Shown here piece after piece: positions 1 to 7,033 of a DNA stretch of 17,288 bases. The position numbers and the translations under genes were made by a program. Position 1 is the stretch's first letter; each line of letters begins with the position of its first letter. The DNA comes from Bacteroidales bacterium (lineage in GTDB: Bacteria > Bacteroidota > Bacteroidia > Bacteroidales > UBA932). The notes under the pieces are model-generated. The model saw nothing but the letters and a program-made list of their open reading frames with translations, ran no database searches and was not told the origin of the DNA. The stretch lies in assembly GCA_016303175.1 (NCBI GenBank), contig JAEDMF010000019.1:1-17288 (forward strand), given 5' to 3'.

Positions 1-390
1 CTCTCTGAATAGGGTTCCTCTTGTATCTTCAAATCCGAGTTTGGCACCAACTGTGGAGAAAGCTTGGCAAGGGGCACCTCCGACAAGAAGATCTATTTTA
101 TTCCGAAACTGTTTTGCTGAAAAATTATAGATATCAGTGTGCCACTGTTCCTCAGATATGTTATAATTGGCAAAATATGTTTTCTTACAATTTGCGTCTA
201 TATCTCCAGCAAACTGTATATCACAGTTTAGACCAAGCCTTTTAAAAGCATATTCTATAGCTCCGACACCACTGAAACATGTTCCTAGCCTGATAGTTCT
301 TTTAGGAAAAGCAAAAGAACGTTCAGCCCAGGGAACACCGGTGGTATCAATGTTCTCAGGAGAATTTTGTATGGGTTTGACAAATCGCAT
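1..390 (-). CDS. DNA cytosine-5 methyltransferase, N-terminal part (cut by window edge)
   Basis: The minus strand reads open from an ATG at 390 to the left edge, giving 130 codons of an unfinished protein. An in-frame TGA at 394-396 fixes this ATG as the first possible start. Two hallmarks of C5-methyltransferases are visible. Motif I is GTCFSGVGAIEYAF (about residues 37-50), the SAM-binding loop, followed by GDIDANCKKTY. Motif IV is GGAPCQAFSTVG (about residues 106-117), where the Cys of PCQ is the catalytic nucleophile, followed by FEDTRGTLFRE. In the family, this enzyme methylates carbon 5 of cytosine in a short target sequence. The target cannot be read because the recognition domain lies off the window. 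The gene begins 23 bases after the stop of an HTH regulator on the same strand, an arrangement typical of restriction-modification loci. The local DNA is A+T-rich compared with the rest, suggesting acquisition. Whether a restriction enzyme follows is unknown. Confidence 0.93.
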   Translation of the reverse strand, partial: MRFVKPIQNSPENIDTTGVPWAERSFAFPKRTIRLGTCFSGVGAIEYAFKRLGLNCDIQFAGDIDANCKKTYFANYNISEEQWHTDIYNFSAKQFRNKIDLLVGGAPCQAFSTVGAKLGFEDTRGTLFRE

Positions 391-413
391 TCTTCAGATA
401 TGGTTGAATTTTA

Positions 414-611
414 CTATTGACGGAGAAGATCCTTAACCTCTACGTCAAGAATCCTAGCTATCTCATATAGCACTTCAAGGCCTGGTTGAGTCTTATTTGT
501 GCACCACTTAGAAATAGTGGCTGGATCTTTGCGCAGTTGTTCTGCAAGCCATTTACTGGTTTTCTTCTTTTCAACCAAAACGACTTTGATACGGTTCAAA
601 TCTTCGCTCAT
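414..611 (-). CDS. XRE-family HTH transcriptional regulator (possible R-M controller)
   Basis: A 65-residue protein made almost entirely of one Cro/C1-type helix-turn-helix domain. The first helix is LNRIKVVLVEKK, the HTH pair is TSKWLAEQLRKD followed by ATISKWCTNKTQP, and closing helices follow around GLEVLYEIARILDV. The frame stays open to a TTG at 638, but I choose the ATG at 611 because a TAnnTTTG-type -7 box sits at 636-643, so a TTG start would lie inside the promoter. It lies just upstream of, and on the same strand as, a DNA cytosine methyltransferase. Small XRE proteins in this position often act as controllers that time methylase and nuclease expression. That role is inferred from position only; the domain assignment is secure. 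Confidence 0.85.
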   Translation of the reverse strand: MSEDLNRIKVVLVEKKKTSKWLAEQLRKDPATISKWCTNKTQPGLEVLYEIARILDVEVKDLLRQ

Positions 612-635
612 ATTAAATTGAAATTGCTTGTTTCG

Positions 636-643
636 CAAAGATA
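636..643 (-). promoter_or_regulatory. Bacteroidota-type -7 box for the HTH/methyltransferase operon
   Basis: The minus strand reads TATCTTTG, an exact fit to the TAnnTTTG -7 consensus of the Bacteroidota primary sigma factor. It lies about 25 bases before the ATG at 611. No clear TTG-type -33 box is visible at the expected distance, so the promoter may need help or be weak. Confidence 0.5.
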
Positions 644-948
644 GTGATTATTGTGAATAATATATTTGATATAATCGCAAGTCTCTATCGGTCATAATCA
701 AAATGACAACCTTTCCTTTACAATGACAACTTTTTCTTGCAAGTCTCTCAAAAGACAAGTTCCAACCTTTGCAGACACAATAACAAAGGATTATGATATT
801 CTCTCAAAGGTTTTCCAAAAAGGCGCAGGTGGTTAGGTCCCACGAAATACCGACCCGTTTGATAGTGCAATAACTTTCTAAAAGTTTCATTCCAGTCTCC
901 ATAAACCGAATTTGAATGTCCGGGGTCAAATAAGTGAACGATTTTTCG
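644..948. other. Gene-poor stretch between the R-M locus and pncB, with short repeats
   Basis: I see no convincing gene in these ~300 bases. The left part (660-760) is A+T-rich and holds the direct repeats described separately. The right part (804-948) is open on the minus strand and would encode a peptide ending in ISWDLTTCAFLENL with a TGA stop at 804. It has no recognisable family and runs back through the pncB promoter and start codon on the other strand. It could be a remnant of a lost gene or chance. Confidence 0.4.
677..748. repeat. Short direct repeats upstream of the HTH gene
   Basis: GCAAGTCTCT occurs at 677-686 and again at 739-748. Between the copies lie two adjacent ~20-base units starting AATGACAAC at 702 and 722. 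These agree at 15 of their first 17 positions, and both differences are C/T transitions. The 20-base period is about two helical turns, as expected for a protein-binding array. They lie upstream of the HTH gene promoter and may be its operator, or a scar of an insertion. Confidence 0.5.
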
Positions 949-956
949 TAACTTTG
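949..956 (+). promoter_or_regulatory. -7 box for pncB
   Basis: TAACTTTG matches the TAnnTTTG consensus exactly and lies 23 bases before the ATG at 980. This argues against the in-frame GTG at 956, which is the last base of the box itself. No good -33 TTG is seen 19-21 bases upstream. Confidence 0.5.
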
Positions 957-979
957 TGGGGTTTTATAATATTCAGTGT

Positions 980-2449
980 ATGAATTATTCGTATTGCTCT
1001 GACAAATATCAATATACAATGGGGAAATCCTTCTACGAAAATGGTATGAAGGACAAGCGCGCGGTATTCAATTTCATCTACCGCAAAGCACCCGAAAACA
1101 ACAACTGGGCTGTGGTATGCGGCACCGACGACGTGGTCGAGATGATTTGCAACCTCGGCAACGAAGATGAGTCCTTCTTTGAGAAATTCCTCCCCGGAGA
1201 GGACTACGCCGAGTTCCGCAGCTACTTGAGCAAATTGCACTTCAGCGGCAATGTTTGGGCAATGCGCGAGGGAGAGATAGCCTTCCCCAACGAGCCCATC
1301 ATTATAATCGAAGGCCCCATCATAGAGGCCCAACTCCTCGAAACTCCCCTGCTCTGCATAATGAACCACCAGATGGCCGTCGCCACAAAAGCGTCCCGCG
1401 TGTGCAGAGCAACAAACCGTCCCGTCAGCGAATTCGGTTCACGCCGGGCACACGGCCCCTGGGCGGCGATTTATGGTGCCAAGGCCGCAATCATTGCAGG
1501 TTGCGCAAACACCAGCAACATCCTTACGGGAGCAAAATATTCCGTGCCCAGCACAGGCACAATGGCCCACAGTTACATCACTTCCTTCGGATGCAGCGTG
1601 GAGGGTGAGCACAACGCCTTCGACACATATTGCAAAACTCACAAGGGTGAGCCCCTCATATTGCTCATCGACACCTACGACACCCTCAAGTGCGGAATTC
1701 GCAACGCAATCAGGACTTTCAAGGAAAACGGCATAGACGACAGCTACAAACCCCTCTACGGCATACGTCTGGACAGCGGCGACCTCGCCTATCTGAGCCA
1801 AAAGTGCCGCGAGATTCTGGACAACAACGGCCTTACGGAATGTAAGATATTCGCAACCAACGGTCTGGACGAATACCTGATTGCGGATTTGGAAAGGCAG
1901 GGAGCCAAAATAGACAGCTACGGAGTGGGCGACGCAATAGCAACCAGTAAGGATGCGCCCTGCTTCGGAGGCGTTTACAAACTCGTGCAGTTGGACGACA
2001 TGCCCGTACTCAAGCGCAGCGAGGACAAGATAAAACTGATTAATCCCGGCTTCCAGATAACTTACAGGCTTCAGGAGAACGGCATCAACGACCTCGATAT
2101 GACCTGCCTTAGGGGAGATGCCACTGAACAGGCCATACTCGCCGGGGAAAGCCTTCTGGCCGTGGATGAATTCGACCGCTACAAAAGGAAAATATTTGAA
2201 AAAGGCAGCTACACTGCCCGTGCCCTCCAATCCCAGGTAATCAAGGACGGCAAGGATATCCGCAATGAATACAGCCTGACGGAAAAGAAGGAGTATTACA
2301 ATACCGTGCTCCACCAGTTCGACCCCTCGGAGAGACGTCTGCTCAACCCCCATTATTATAAGGTGGACATCAGCAGCGAGCTGTACGACACAAAGAACCA
2401 AATCATCGAAAGGCTGAATGCCCAGATAAAGGAATTCTACAATCGATGA
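980..2449 (+). CDS. pncB: Nicotinate phosphoribosyltransferase
   Basis: 489 residues, a normal length for the family. It joins nicotinate and PRPP to give nicotinate mononucleotide, driven by ATP, the entry step of the Preiss-Handler NAD salvage route in the cytoplasm. Visible signatures are the N-terminal MNYSYCSDKYQYTMG, the phosphate-binding FGSRRAHGP (152-160), GTMAHSYITSFG (193-204) with the His (197) expected to be phosphorylated during catalysis, LIDTYDT (229-235), GIRLDSGDLA (261-270) and the C-terminal-barrel stretch IDSYGVGDAIATS (311-323). The ATG at 980 is chosen over a GTG at 956 because the -7 box TAACTTTG ends on that GTG. Its stop overlaps the start of the following porin gene (ATGA at 2446-2449), so the two are translationally coupled. 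No other NAD gene is present in the window. Confidence 0.95.
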   Translation: MNYSYCSDKYQYTMGKSFYENGMKDKRAVFNFIYRKAPENNNWAVVCGTDDVVEMICNLGNEDESFFEKFLPGEDYAEFRSYLSKLHFSGNVWAMREGEIAFPNEPIIIIEGPIIEAQLLETPLLCIMNHQMAVATKASRVCRATNRPVSEFGSRRAHGPWAAIYGAKAAIIAGCANTSNILTGAKYSVPSTGTMAHSYITSFGCSVEGEHNAFDTYCKTHKGEPLILLIDTYDTLKCGIRNAIRTFKENGIDDSYKPLYGIRLDSGDLAYLSQKCREILDNNGLTECKIFATNGLDEYLIADLERQGAKIDSYGVGDAIATSKDAPCFGGVYKLVQLDDMPVLKRSEDKIKLINPGFQITYRLQENGINDLDMTCLRGDATEQAILAGESLLAVDEFDRYKRKIFEKGSYTARALQSQVIKDGKDIRNEYSLTEKKEYYNTVLHQFDPSERRLLNPHYYKVDISSELYDTKNQIIERLNAQIKEFYNR

Positions 2450-4938
2450 ATTATCGCAAACTCAGCATTGCCGGCGCCCTGGTTGCCATCATAGCCTTCC
2501 AGAGCATCGCCGTGCCCTACCGCCACCAGCGCTTCCATTATCTGGAAGAGCGGGCATTGCAGGATAGGGACAGCAGCGGCACTGCAACCGGCGATGAAGA
2601 CGATGATTACTTCAAGGGATGGAGCCGGGACAGCCTGTTGCACTATGCGGATTCAATACTGACGATGGAAACGTCCGACACACTCGAAGACGAGCCCATA
2701 GTTGTGGAGGACAGCAGCAGCCTGCAGCATAAGATAGACTCCATATATAGGGCGCGCTTCGTTGCGGACTCCACTCTCAAGGCCGAGATTGCCTTCAAGG
2801 CCTGGTTCGACTCCCTGTCCAAGTACGACAAAAAGGTATGGCTGATGGAGAATGTCATCATCCCGGCCAAACTTGCGAAAATGGACAGCATCACCCACGT
2901 CAAGGACAGCATAAAAGCCTACAAGGACAGCGTAAGGGAAGCCAAGCCACGCATTCTGGAGAGTCCTTTTGTCCCCGATTCGCTACGCTACAAACGCATC
3001 CTCACCTTCCGTCACGACCAAAGGTTCGGAGACATAAGTTTCTATACCAGAGACACTTCCTACAACTTCCACTACTACGAATATCCTTTTATGAAAGAAG
3101 ACGTTAATGCTACCTGGCTGGGCGATGCGGGCAGCCCGGTGCAATACCACAACATCTTCAAGAGGACGGAAACAAAGGAGGAGAATGCCGTATTTTTCGA
3201 GCCCTACAGCAGCTGGACCGACAATCCTTCGAGCCTGACGGAGTACAACAGCAAGACCCCGCACACCGAGCTGGGCTATTGGGGCACCCTGCTCTCGGGC
3301 GAAAGCAAGGAAGAGCTTAACCTGCGCTTCATGACGACGCAGAACATCACTCCAGCCTTCAACCTGACCTTCGAATTGAACAAATTCGGAACAAAAGGAG
3401 CGCTGGACAACGCCAAGACCGACAACTACTGCCTCTCGGCCCACGGCAACTACCTCGGCAAGCGCTATGTGGCCCATTTCGGCTATATTCGCAGCCACAT
3501 TACACGCAAGGAAAACGGCGGTGTGGCTGACACGAAATGGATAAGGGACACCACGGTGGATGCCAGGGAGATTGCAGTCAACCTCAAGTCAGCCTCAAAC
3601 GAAATCCAGAAGAACACGGCCTATCTGAACCACAGCCTGCGCATACCCTTCGGCAAGGATTCGCTGACTACGGCATTCGTGGGGCACTCGCTGGACCTGA
3701 GCGTATATACTAAGGTATATAAGGACAATATCACGGACGCAACGGGTCGGCAATTCTACAACAACGTGTTCCTGCTGCACCCGACAACATCCGCCGACTC
3801 GATGCGGACCCTGAAATTTGACAATAAATTCTACCTCAGGCTTCAGCCCTGGAAGGACAATTCCATACTCAGCAAAATCGACGTGGGCGTAGGAGACAAA
3901 CTGCTCCAGTATTACGCCTTTGACCAATACACTTATCTGGGCAGGAAATCCAATGTGCTGGAAAACACGCTCTACGCCTATGCCGGAGCCCGGGGTATGT
4001 ACAAACAGTATTTCAGTTGGGATGCCCTCGGTCAAGTCAATTTCCTGGGGCGGCAAGCCGGAGACTTCTACGTGGAGGCGAATCTAAGCGGCAGTTTCTA
4101 TCCCTTCCGCAAGCAGAGGAAGAGTCCCGTCACCTTCGGAGCCCATTTCAGCACCGACCTTGCAGCGCCGGACTACTACGAAAACCATATATGGGCCAAC
4201 CACTTCCGCTGGAACAATGATTTCGCCAAGAAGAGCACGACCAAAATCAACCTGAGCCTCGACATCCCCTATTGGAAACTAAACGCCCAAGTAGGCTATG
4301 CAATGCTCGGGAACACACTGTACTACGGCAGCGACGGCATCATACACCAGAGCGGCAAGTTAGTCAACGTGATAACGGCCCAGTTGCGCAAGGAGTTTGT
4401 AATCTGGAAATTCCATCTGGACAACAAACTGCTCTTCCAATACAGTTCCGACCAGGATGTGATGCCCGCTCCCCTTCTGTCCGCCAACCTGAGATGGTTC
4501 ATCCAGTTCGACGTGGTCAAAAAGGTGATGCAAATGCAGATAGGTGCGAATGCCCTCTACACGACCTCGTGGTATATGCCCGGCTACAACCCCGATTTAG
4601 GTGTATTCTATAACCAGAAAAAGGAAAAATTCGGCAATTGTCCCTATCTGGACGTCTTCGTGAACATACAGTGGAAAAGGGCTTGCATCTTCCTGAAAGT
4701 GGAGAACATCAACAAGGGATGGCCCGTCAAGGACAACAGGGACTACTTCACCGCGGCAGGACACATCCATACCCAGACCGTGTTCAAGGCAGGCATATTC
4801 TGGCCTTTCTACATCCAGCCCTCGAAGCATACGCACAATGTCGGGGCAGATGCTCACGCGGGCCACGACCACGGCGCCGGTGCAGGTGCAGGTGCGGGCT
4901 CAGGCCGCATGGGTGCAGGCGGCAGCAGAATCCGATAA
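2446..4938 (+). CDS. Putative outer-membrane porin (Porin_10-like) with His-rich tail
   Basis: 830 residues. An N-terminal hydrophobic stretch (about 7-23) looks like a signal peptide. Residues 30-170 are acidic and rich in Asp-Ser, with a helical run of repeated DS steps near 147-163 (MDSITHVKDSIKAYKDSV). From about residue 185 the protein alternates polar and aromatic residues as in a beta-barrel, starting with YNFHYYEYPF and NATWLGDAGSP and ending FWPFYIQP. This matches the large 'putative porin' family of Bacteroidota (Pfam Porin_10), whose substrates are mostly unknown. After the apparent last barrel strand comes an extra tail (793-830) with five His in 15 residues, then Gly-Ala repeats. 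It is coupled to pncB through an ATGA overlap. A link to nicotinate uptake would be guesswork. The family call rests on recalled pattern rather than a search. Confidence 0.82.
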   Translation: MNYRKLSIAGALVAIIAFQSIAVPYRHQRFHYLEERALQDRDSSGTATGDEDDDYFKGWSRDSLLHYADSILTMETSDTLEDEPIVVEDSSSLQHKIDSIYRARFVADSTLKAEIAFKAWFDSLSKYDKKVWLMENVIIPAKLAKMDSITHVKDSIKAYKDSVREAKPRILESPFVPDSLRYKRILTFRHDQRFGDISFYTRDTSYNFHYYEYPFMKEDVNATWLGDAGSPVQYHNIFKRTETKEENAVFFEPYSSWTDNPSSLTEYNSKTPHTELGYWGTLLSGESKEELNLRFMTTQNITPAFNLTFELNKFGTKGALDNAKTDNYCLSAHGNYLGKRYVAHFGYIRSHITRKENGGVADTKWIRDTTVDAREIAVNLKSASNEIQKNTAYLNHSLRIPFGKDSLTTAFVGHSLDLSVYTKVYKDNITDATGRQFYNNVFLLHPTTSADSMRTLKFDNKFYLRLQPWKDNSILSKIDVGVGDKLLQYYAFDQYTYLGRKSNVLENTLYAYAGARGMYKQYFSWDALGQVNFLGRQAGDFYVEANLSGSFYPFRKQRKSPVTFGAHFSTDLAAPDYYENHIWANHFRWNNDFAKKSTTKINLSLDIPYWKLNAQVGYAMLGNTLYYGSDGIIHQSGKLVNVITAQLRKEFVIWKFHLDNKLLFQYSSDQDVMPAPLLSANLRWFIQFDVVKKVMQMQIGANALYTTSWYMPGYNPDLGVFYNQKKEKFGNCPYLDVFVNIQWKRACIFLKVENINKGWPVKDNRDYFTAAGHIHTQTVFKAGIFWPFYIQPSKHTHNVGADAHAGHDHGAGAGAGAGSGRMGAGGSRIR
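4873..4920 (+). repeat. GGTGCA-type short tandem repeat in the porin gene 3' end
   Basis: Imperfect copies of the hexamer GGTGCA/GGTGCG encode alternating Gly-Ala in the tail of the porin. Such a repeat can change length by slippage without breaking the frame, because each unit is six bases. Confidence 0.6.
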
Positions 4939-4956
4939 AAGTCGTTTATTTTTTGA
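4935..4956 (+). terminator. Weak candidate terminator between convergent genes
   Basis: ATAAA-AGTCG-TTTAT can pair as a five-base A/T stem and is followed by a T-rich run. It overlaps the porin stop codon and lies in the 21-base gap to the convergent permease gene. The stem is weak, so this is a tentative call. Confidence 0.25.
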
Positions 4957-4959
4957 GGA

Positions 4960-6168
4960 TCATTTAGCCCTCAAAGTCACCGTCGGGTCAACTCCGGCAA
5001 TGAATCTGCAGGGAATCAGAAGGCTGAGCACAATTAGAGCAAAACCAACAAGGTCGCACAACAAAAGCAGGGGCAAGTTTACTCGTACAGGCAGGAAGGA
5101 CAAGAAATAATTCTCCGGATCAAGCGGAAAGAAACGCCCGTACTGCTGGGCAAGACATAGTGCCAGGGCAAGAAGCTGACCTGCTGCAAGCCCCTTGGCA
5201 ATTTCTCGGGAAGAAGACAGGAGGAAAAGAGCGGAAATGCGCCCAGTACGCATTCCCAAGGTCTTAAGCAGGCCTATAAAGGGAATATTCTCGAAAAGAA
5301 GGATAAGCAGGGAACTTATCATATTCACTGCGGCAACGATAAGCATAAGCAGCAATACAACCAGCACGTTAGAGTCTATCAGCGCGAGCCAATCGAACAA
5401 CTGGGGATAGGAGGAGCGCAGACTGCTGGCCATCAGCTGGGTCTGCGAGCAGTCCATATTGTGAATATAGAGTAGTTCCCTTACCTGCTCCAGAGCGGAG
5501 GAAACCGACTTTTCATCCCGAGAACCGTCCCTAAGCAGCAATTCCACCGCCGATACACAGCCCTGAGGCATATCAATAGCCCTGGCAAGCATAGCCCCGG
5601 TGCAGTACACAATAAGTTTGTCGTCGTCCGTGACCACTGCATCGTACATACTTTCAACCCTGAGTTTCCGCACCGCCACCCGTTCCGATACAATATAGCA
5701 GTCGAGCACGTCTCCGACTTCCGCCTGCAAGAGAACGGCCAACTTGCGGGGTATGCTTATGCCGTTCTGGGACAATTCATACGGGCCATCCGTGAGGGTT
5801 CCAGGGAGCTGATATCTTCCGAGGCTGTCAATCTGCACACCCTTCAGCATCACTCCATGCATCTGGGAGTCGCTCCTGACCATAGCTCCGGCGTAAATCA
5901 CCGGCCTCGCCTCCTTCACCTGTTCCAGGGCGGAGATTTGGGCAAAGACCTCATGCGACGCATCAAAGCCCTCGCTATCAGAACCGTATGAAGCCGCGCT
6001 GACTGTTATGTCGCCCTGCACTTCGGCGAGAGCATCGAGGATTTCTCCGCGGAAACCGGCTGATATGGCAAGCGCGAGAGTTATTACGAAGAAACTCACG
6101 GCTATACTGAGAACGGCCGCCCGGGAACGGAATCTAACTCTGGAGGATATGAAAGGGAGCGCGTTCAC
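4960..6168 (-). CDS. LolC/LolE-type ABC transporter permease (FtsX/MacB fold)
   Basis: 402 residues. One membrane helix at about 17-38 is followed by a periplasmic domain (about 40-255, MacB-like core). Three more hydrophobic segments follow at roughly 266-290, 312-340 and 365-388, the four-helix plan of the FtsX/LolCE family. LLKTLGM at 300-306 matches the cytoplasmic coupling helix that contacts the ATPase. In the family such permeases extract lipoproteins from the inner membrane (LolCDE) or drive related periplasmic work. No ATPase gene is present in the window, so a LolD-like partner must be encoded elsewhere. The start is a GTG at 6168 overlapping the stop of the TPR gene (GTGA), so it is the last gene of the four-gene minus-strand operon. 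The exact substrate cannot be assigned. Confidence 0.85.
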   Translation of the reverse strand: MNALPFISSRVRFRSRAAVLSIAVSFFVITLALAISAGFRGEILDALAEVQGDITVSAASYGSDSEGFDASHEVFAQISALEQVKEARPVIYAGAMVRSDSQMHGVMLKGVQIDSLGRYQLPGTLTDGPYELSQNGISIPRKLAVLLQAEVGDVLDCYIVSERVAVRKLRVESMYDAVVTDDDKLIVYCTGAMLARAIDMPQGCVSAVELLLRDGSRDEKSVSSALEQVRELLYIHNMDCSQTQLMASSLRSSYPQLFDWLALIDSNVLVVLLLMLIVAAVNMISSLLILLFENIPFIGLLKTLGMRTGRISALFLLSSSREIAKGLAAGQLLALALCLAQQYGRFFPLDPENYFLSFLPVRVNLPLLLLCDLVGFALIVLSLLIPCRFIAGVDPTVTLRAK

Positions 6169-7010
6169 CGTTTTTTGCCGGAAAGCCTTGACTTGACAAG
6201 TTCAAGATTTTTCTTTGCAACCTCGTCCTCCGGATTCTTCTTAAGGGCTGCCGAATACATCTTTGCCGCCTTCTTGTAGTCCTTCTTCACAAGGAAAAGA
6301 TAGGTGCCCACATTGTCCGTAAAGGCAGAATCGGACGCCTTGTTCTTGAGCATCGCCGTGCTGACATTATTGAAGGCCTCCATACAGGAATTGCCTCCGA
6401 TGCGGTAATAATCAAAGCAATAGGAAAGAATGATGTCCTCGAAGGTCTTGTTGTCGGGAGCGGCGGACATACCGGGGTGCTCCCACTTGGTGCGAGCCTT
6501 GTAGTGACGCTCTATCATCTTGAGTATGAATGCAGAAGAAGCCTCGGCGCTGTACTTGTCGTGGGCAATCATAGTTTCGGCCTTGGTGCAATACAAGTCC
6601 AGACGTGCATTGTTCTTGACTATGGCACGATCGAGCATGTGCATAGCTCTGTTGTAGTATCTCTCGTCGTAAAGCACCTCATTGAAGTAATTCACCTGTC
6701 TGCCGCTGCTGTCCTTGAGCGACATCACAGGCTGCATTCCGATGTAGCGAGACGCGCGGGAGACAATTACGGTGTCACGCTGGCTTTTCTCCATATAATA
6801 ATTGAAGCGGGCCAACATATAGTTGATATCCGTAGAGTCAGCCCTCTCCCAGGAATCGAGCAGATACTCCACTCCTACTCCCGTATAACCCACTCTGGAG
6901 ACCAAACTATTGTACTTTCTGACGAAATTTTCCGTGGTCTGGGCTGAGAGCGAAAGCGCCGCGCAGAGGCCCATTACAATAAGAAACGTTTTTGTTAAAT
7001 ATACCTTCAT
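6165..7010 (-). CDS. Secreted TPR-containing protein of unknown function
   Basis: 281 residues. A clear signal peptide (residues 1-23, ending LSLSAQ) predicts export to the periplasm. The Cys at 16 does not sit in a proper lipobox, so a lipoprotein is unlikely. The mature part is mainly helical. The C-terminal YLFLVKKDYKKAAKMYSAALKKNP (about 237-260) is a textbook tetratricopeptide repeat, and AMHMLDRAIVKNNARLDLYCTKAE (about 122-145) looks like another. Such proteins usually act as protein-binding scaffolds. The gene starts 23 bases after the RsmF-like gene and ends in a GTGA overlap with the permease gene, suggesting it may work with that permease in the envelope. No specific function can be given. 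Confidence 0.8.
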   Translation of the reverse strand: MKVYLTKTFLIVMGLCAALSLSAQTTENFVRKYNSLVSRVGYTGVGVEYLLDSWERADSTDINYMLARFNYYMEKSQRDTVIVSRASRYIGMQPVMSLKDSSGRQVNYFNEVLYDERYYNRAMHMLDRAIVKNNARLDLYCTKAETMIAHDKYSAEASSAFILKMIERHYKARTKWEHPGMSAAPDNKTFEDIILSYCFDYYRIGGNSCMEAFNNVSTAMLKNKASDSAFTDNVGTYLFLVKKDYKKAAKMYSAALKKNPEDEVAKKNLELVKSRLSGKKR

Positions 7011-7033
7011 TCTGTCAATTCATCAATCTTAAT

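Noticed and set aside
21..436. Two short plus-strand frames at the left edge
   Set aside because: Their peptides look random, and the minus strand reads as an unmistakable cytosine methyltransferase through the same bases.
677..748. CRISPR-like array
   Set aside because: The repeats are too short, too few and unequal, with no conserved repeat/spacer pattern and no cas genes in the window.
956..979. GTG at 956 as the pncB start
   Set aside because: It overlaps the -7 box TAACTTTG, and the conserved protein begins at the ATG at 980.
1439..2401. Long open minus-strand frame (320 codons) opposite pncB
   Set aside because: It lies wholly antisense to a gene with all catalytic motifs, and its product has no recognisable domain. 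It arises from codon bias.
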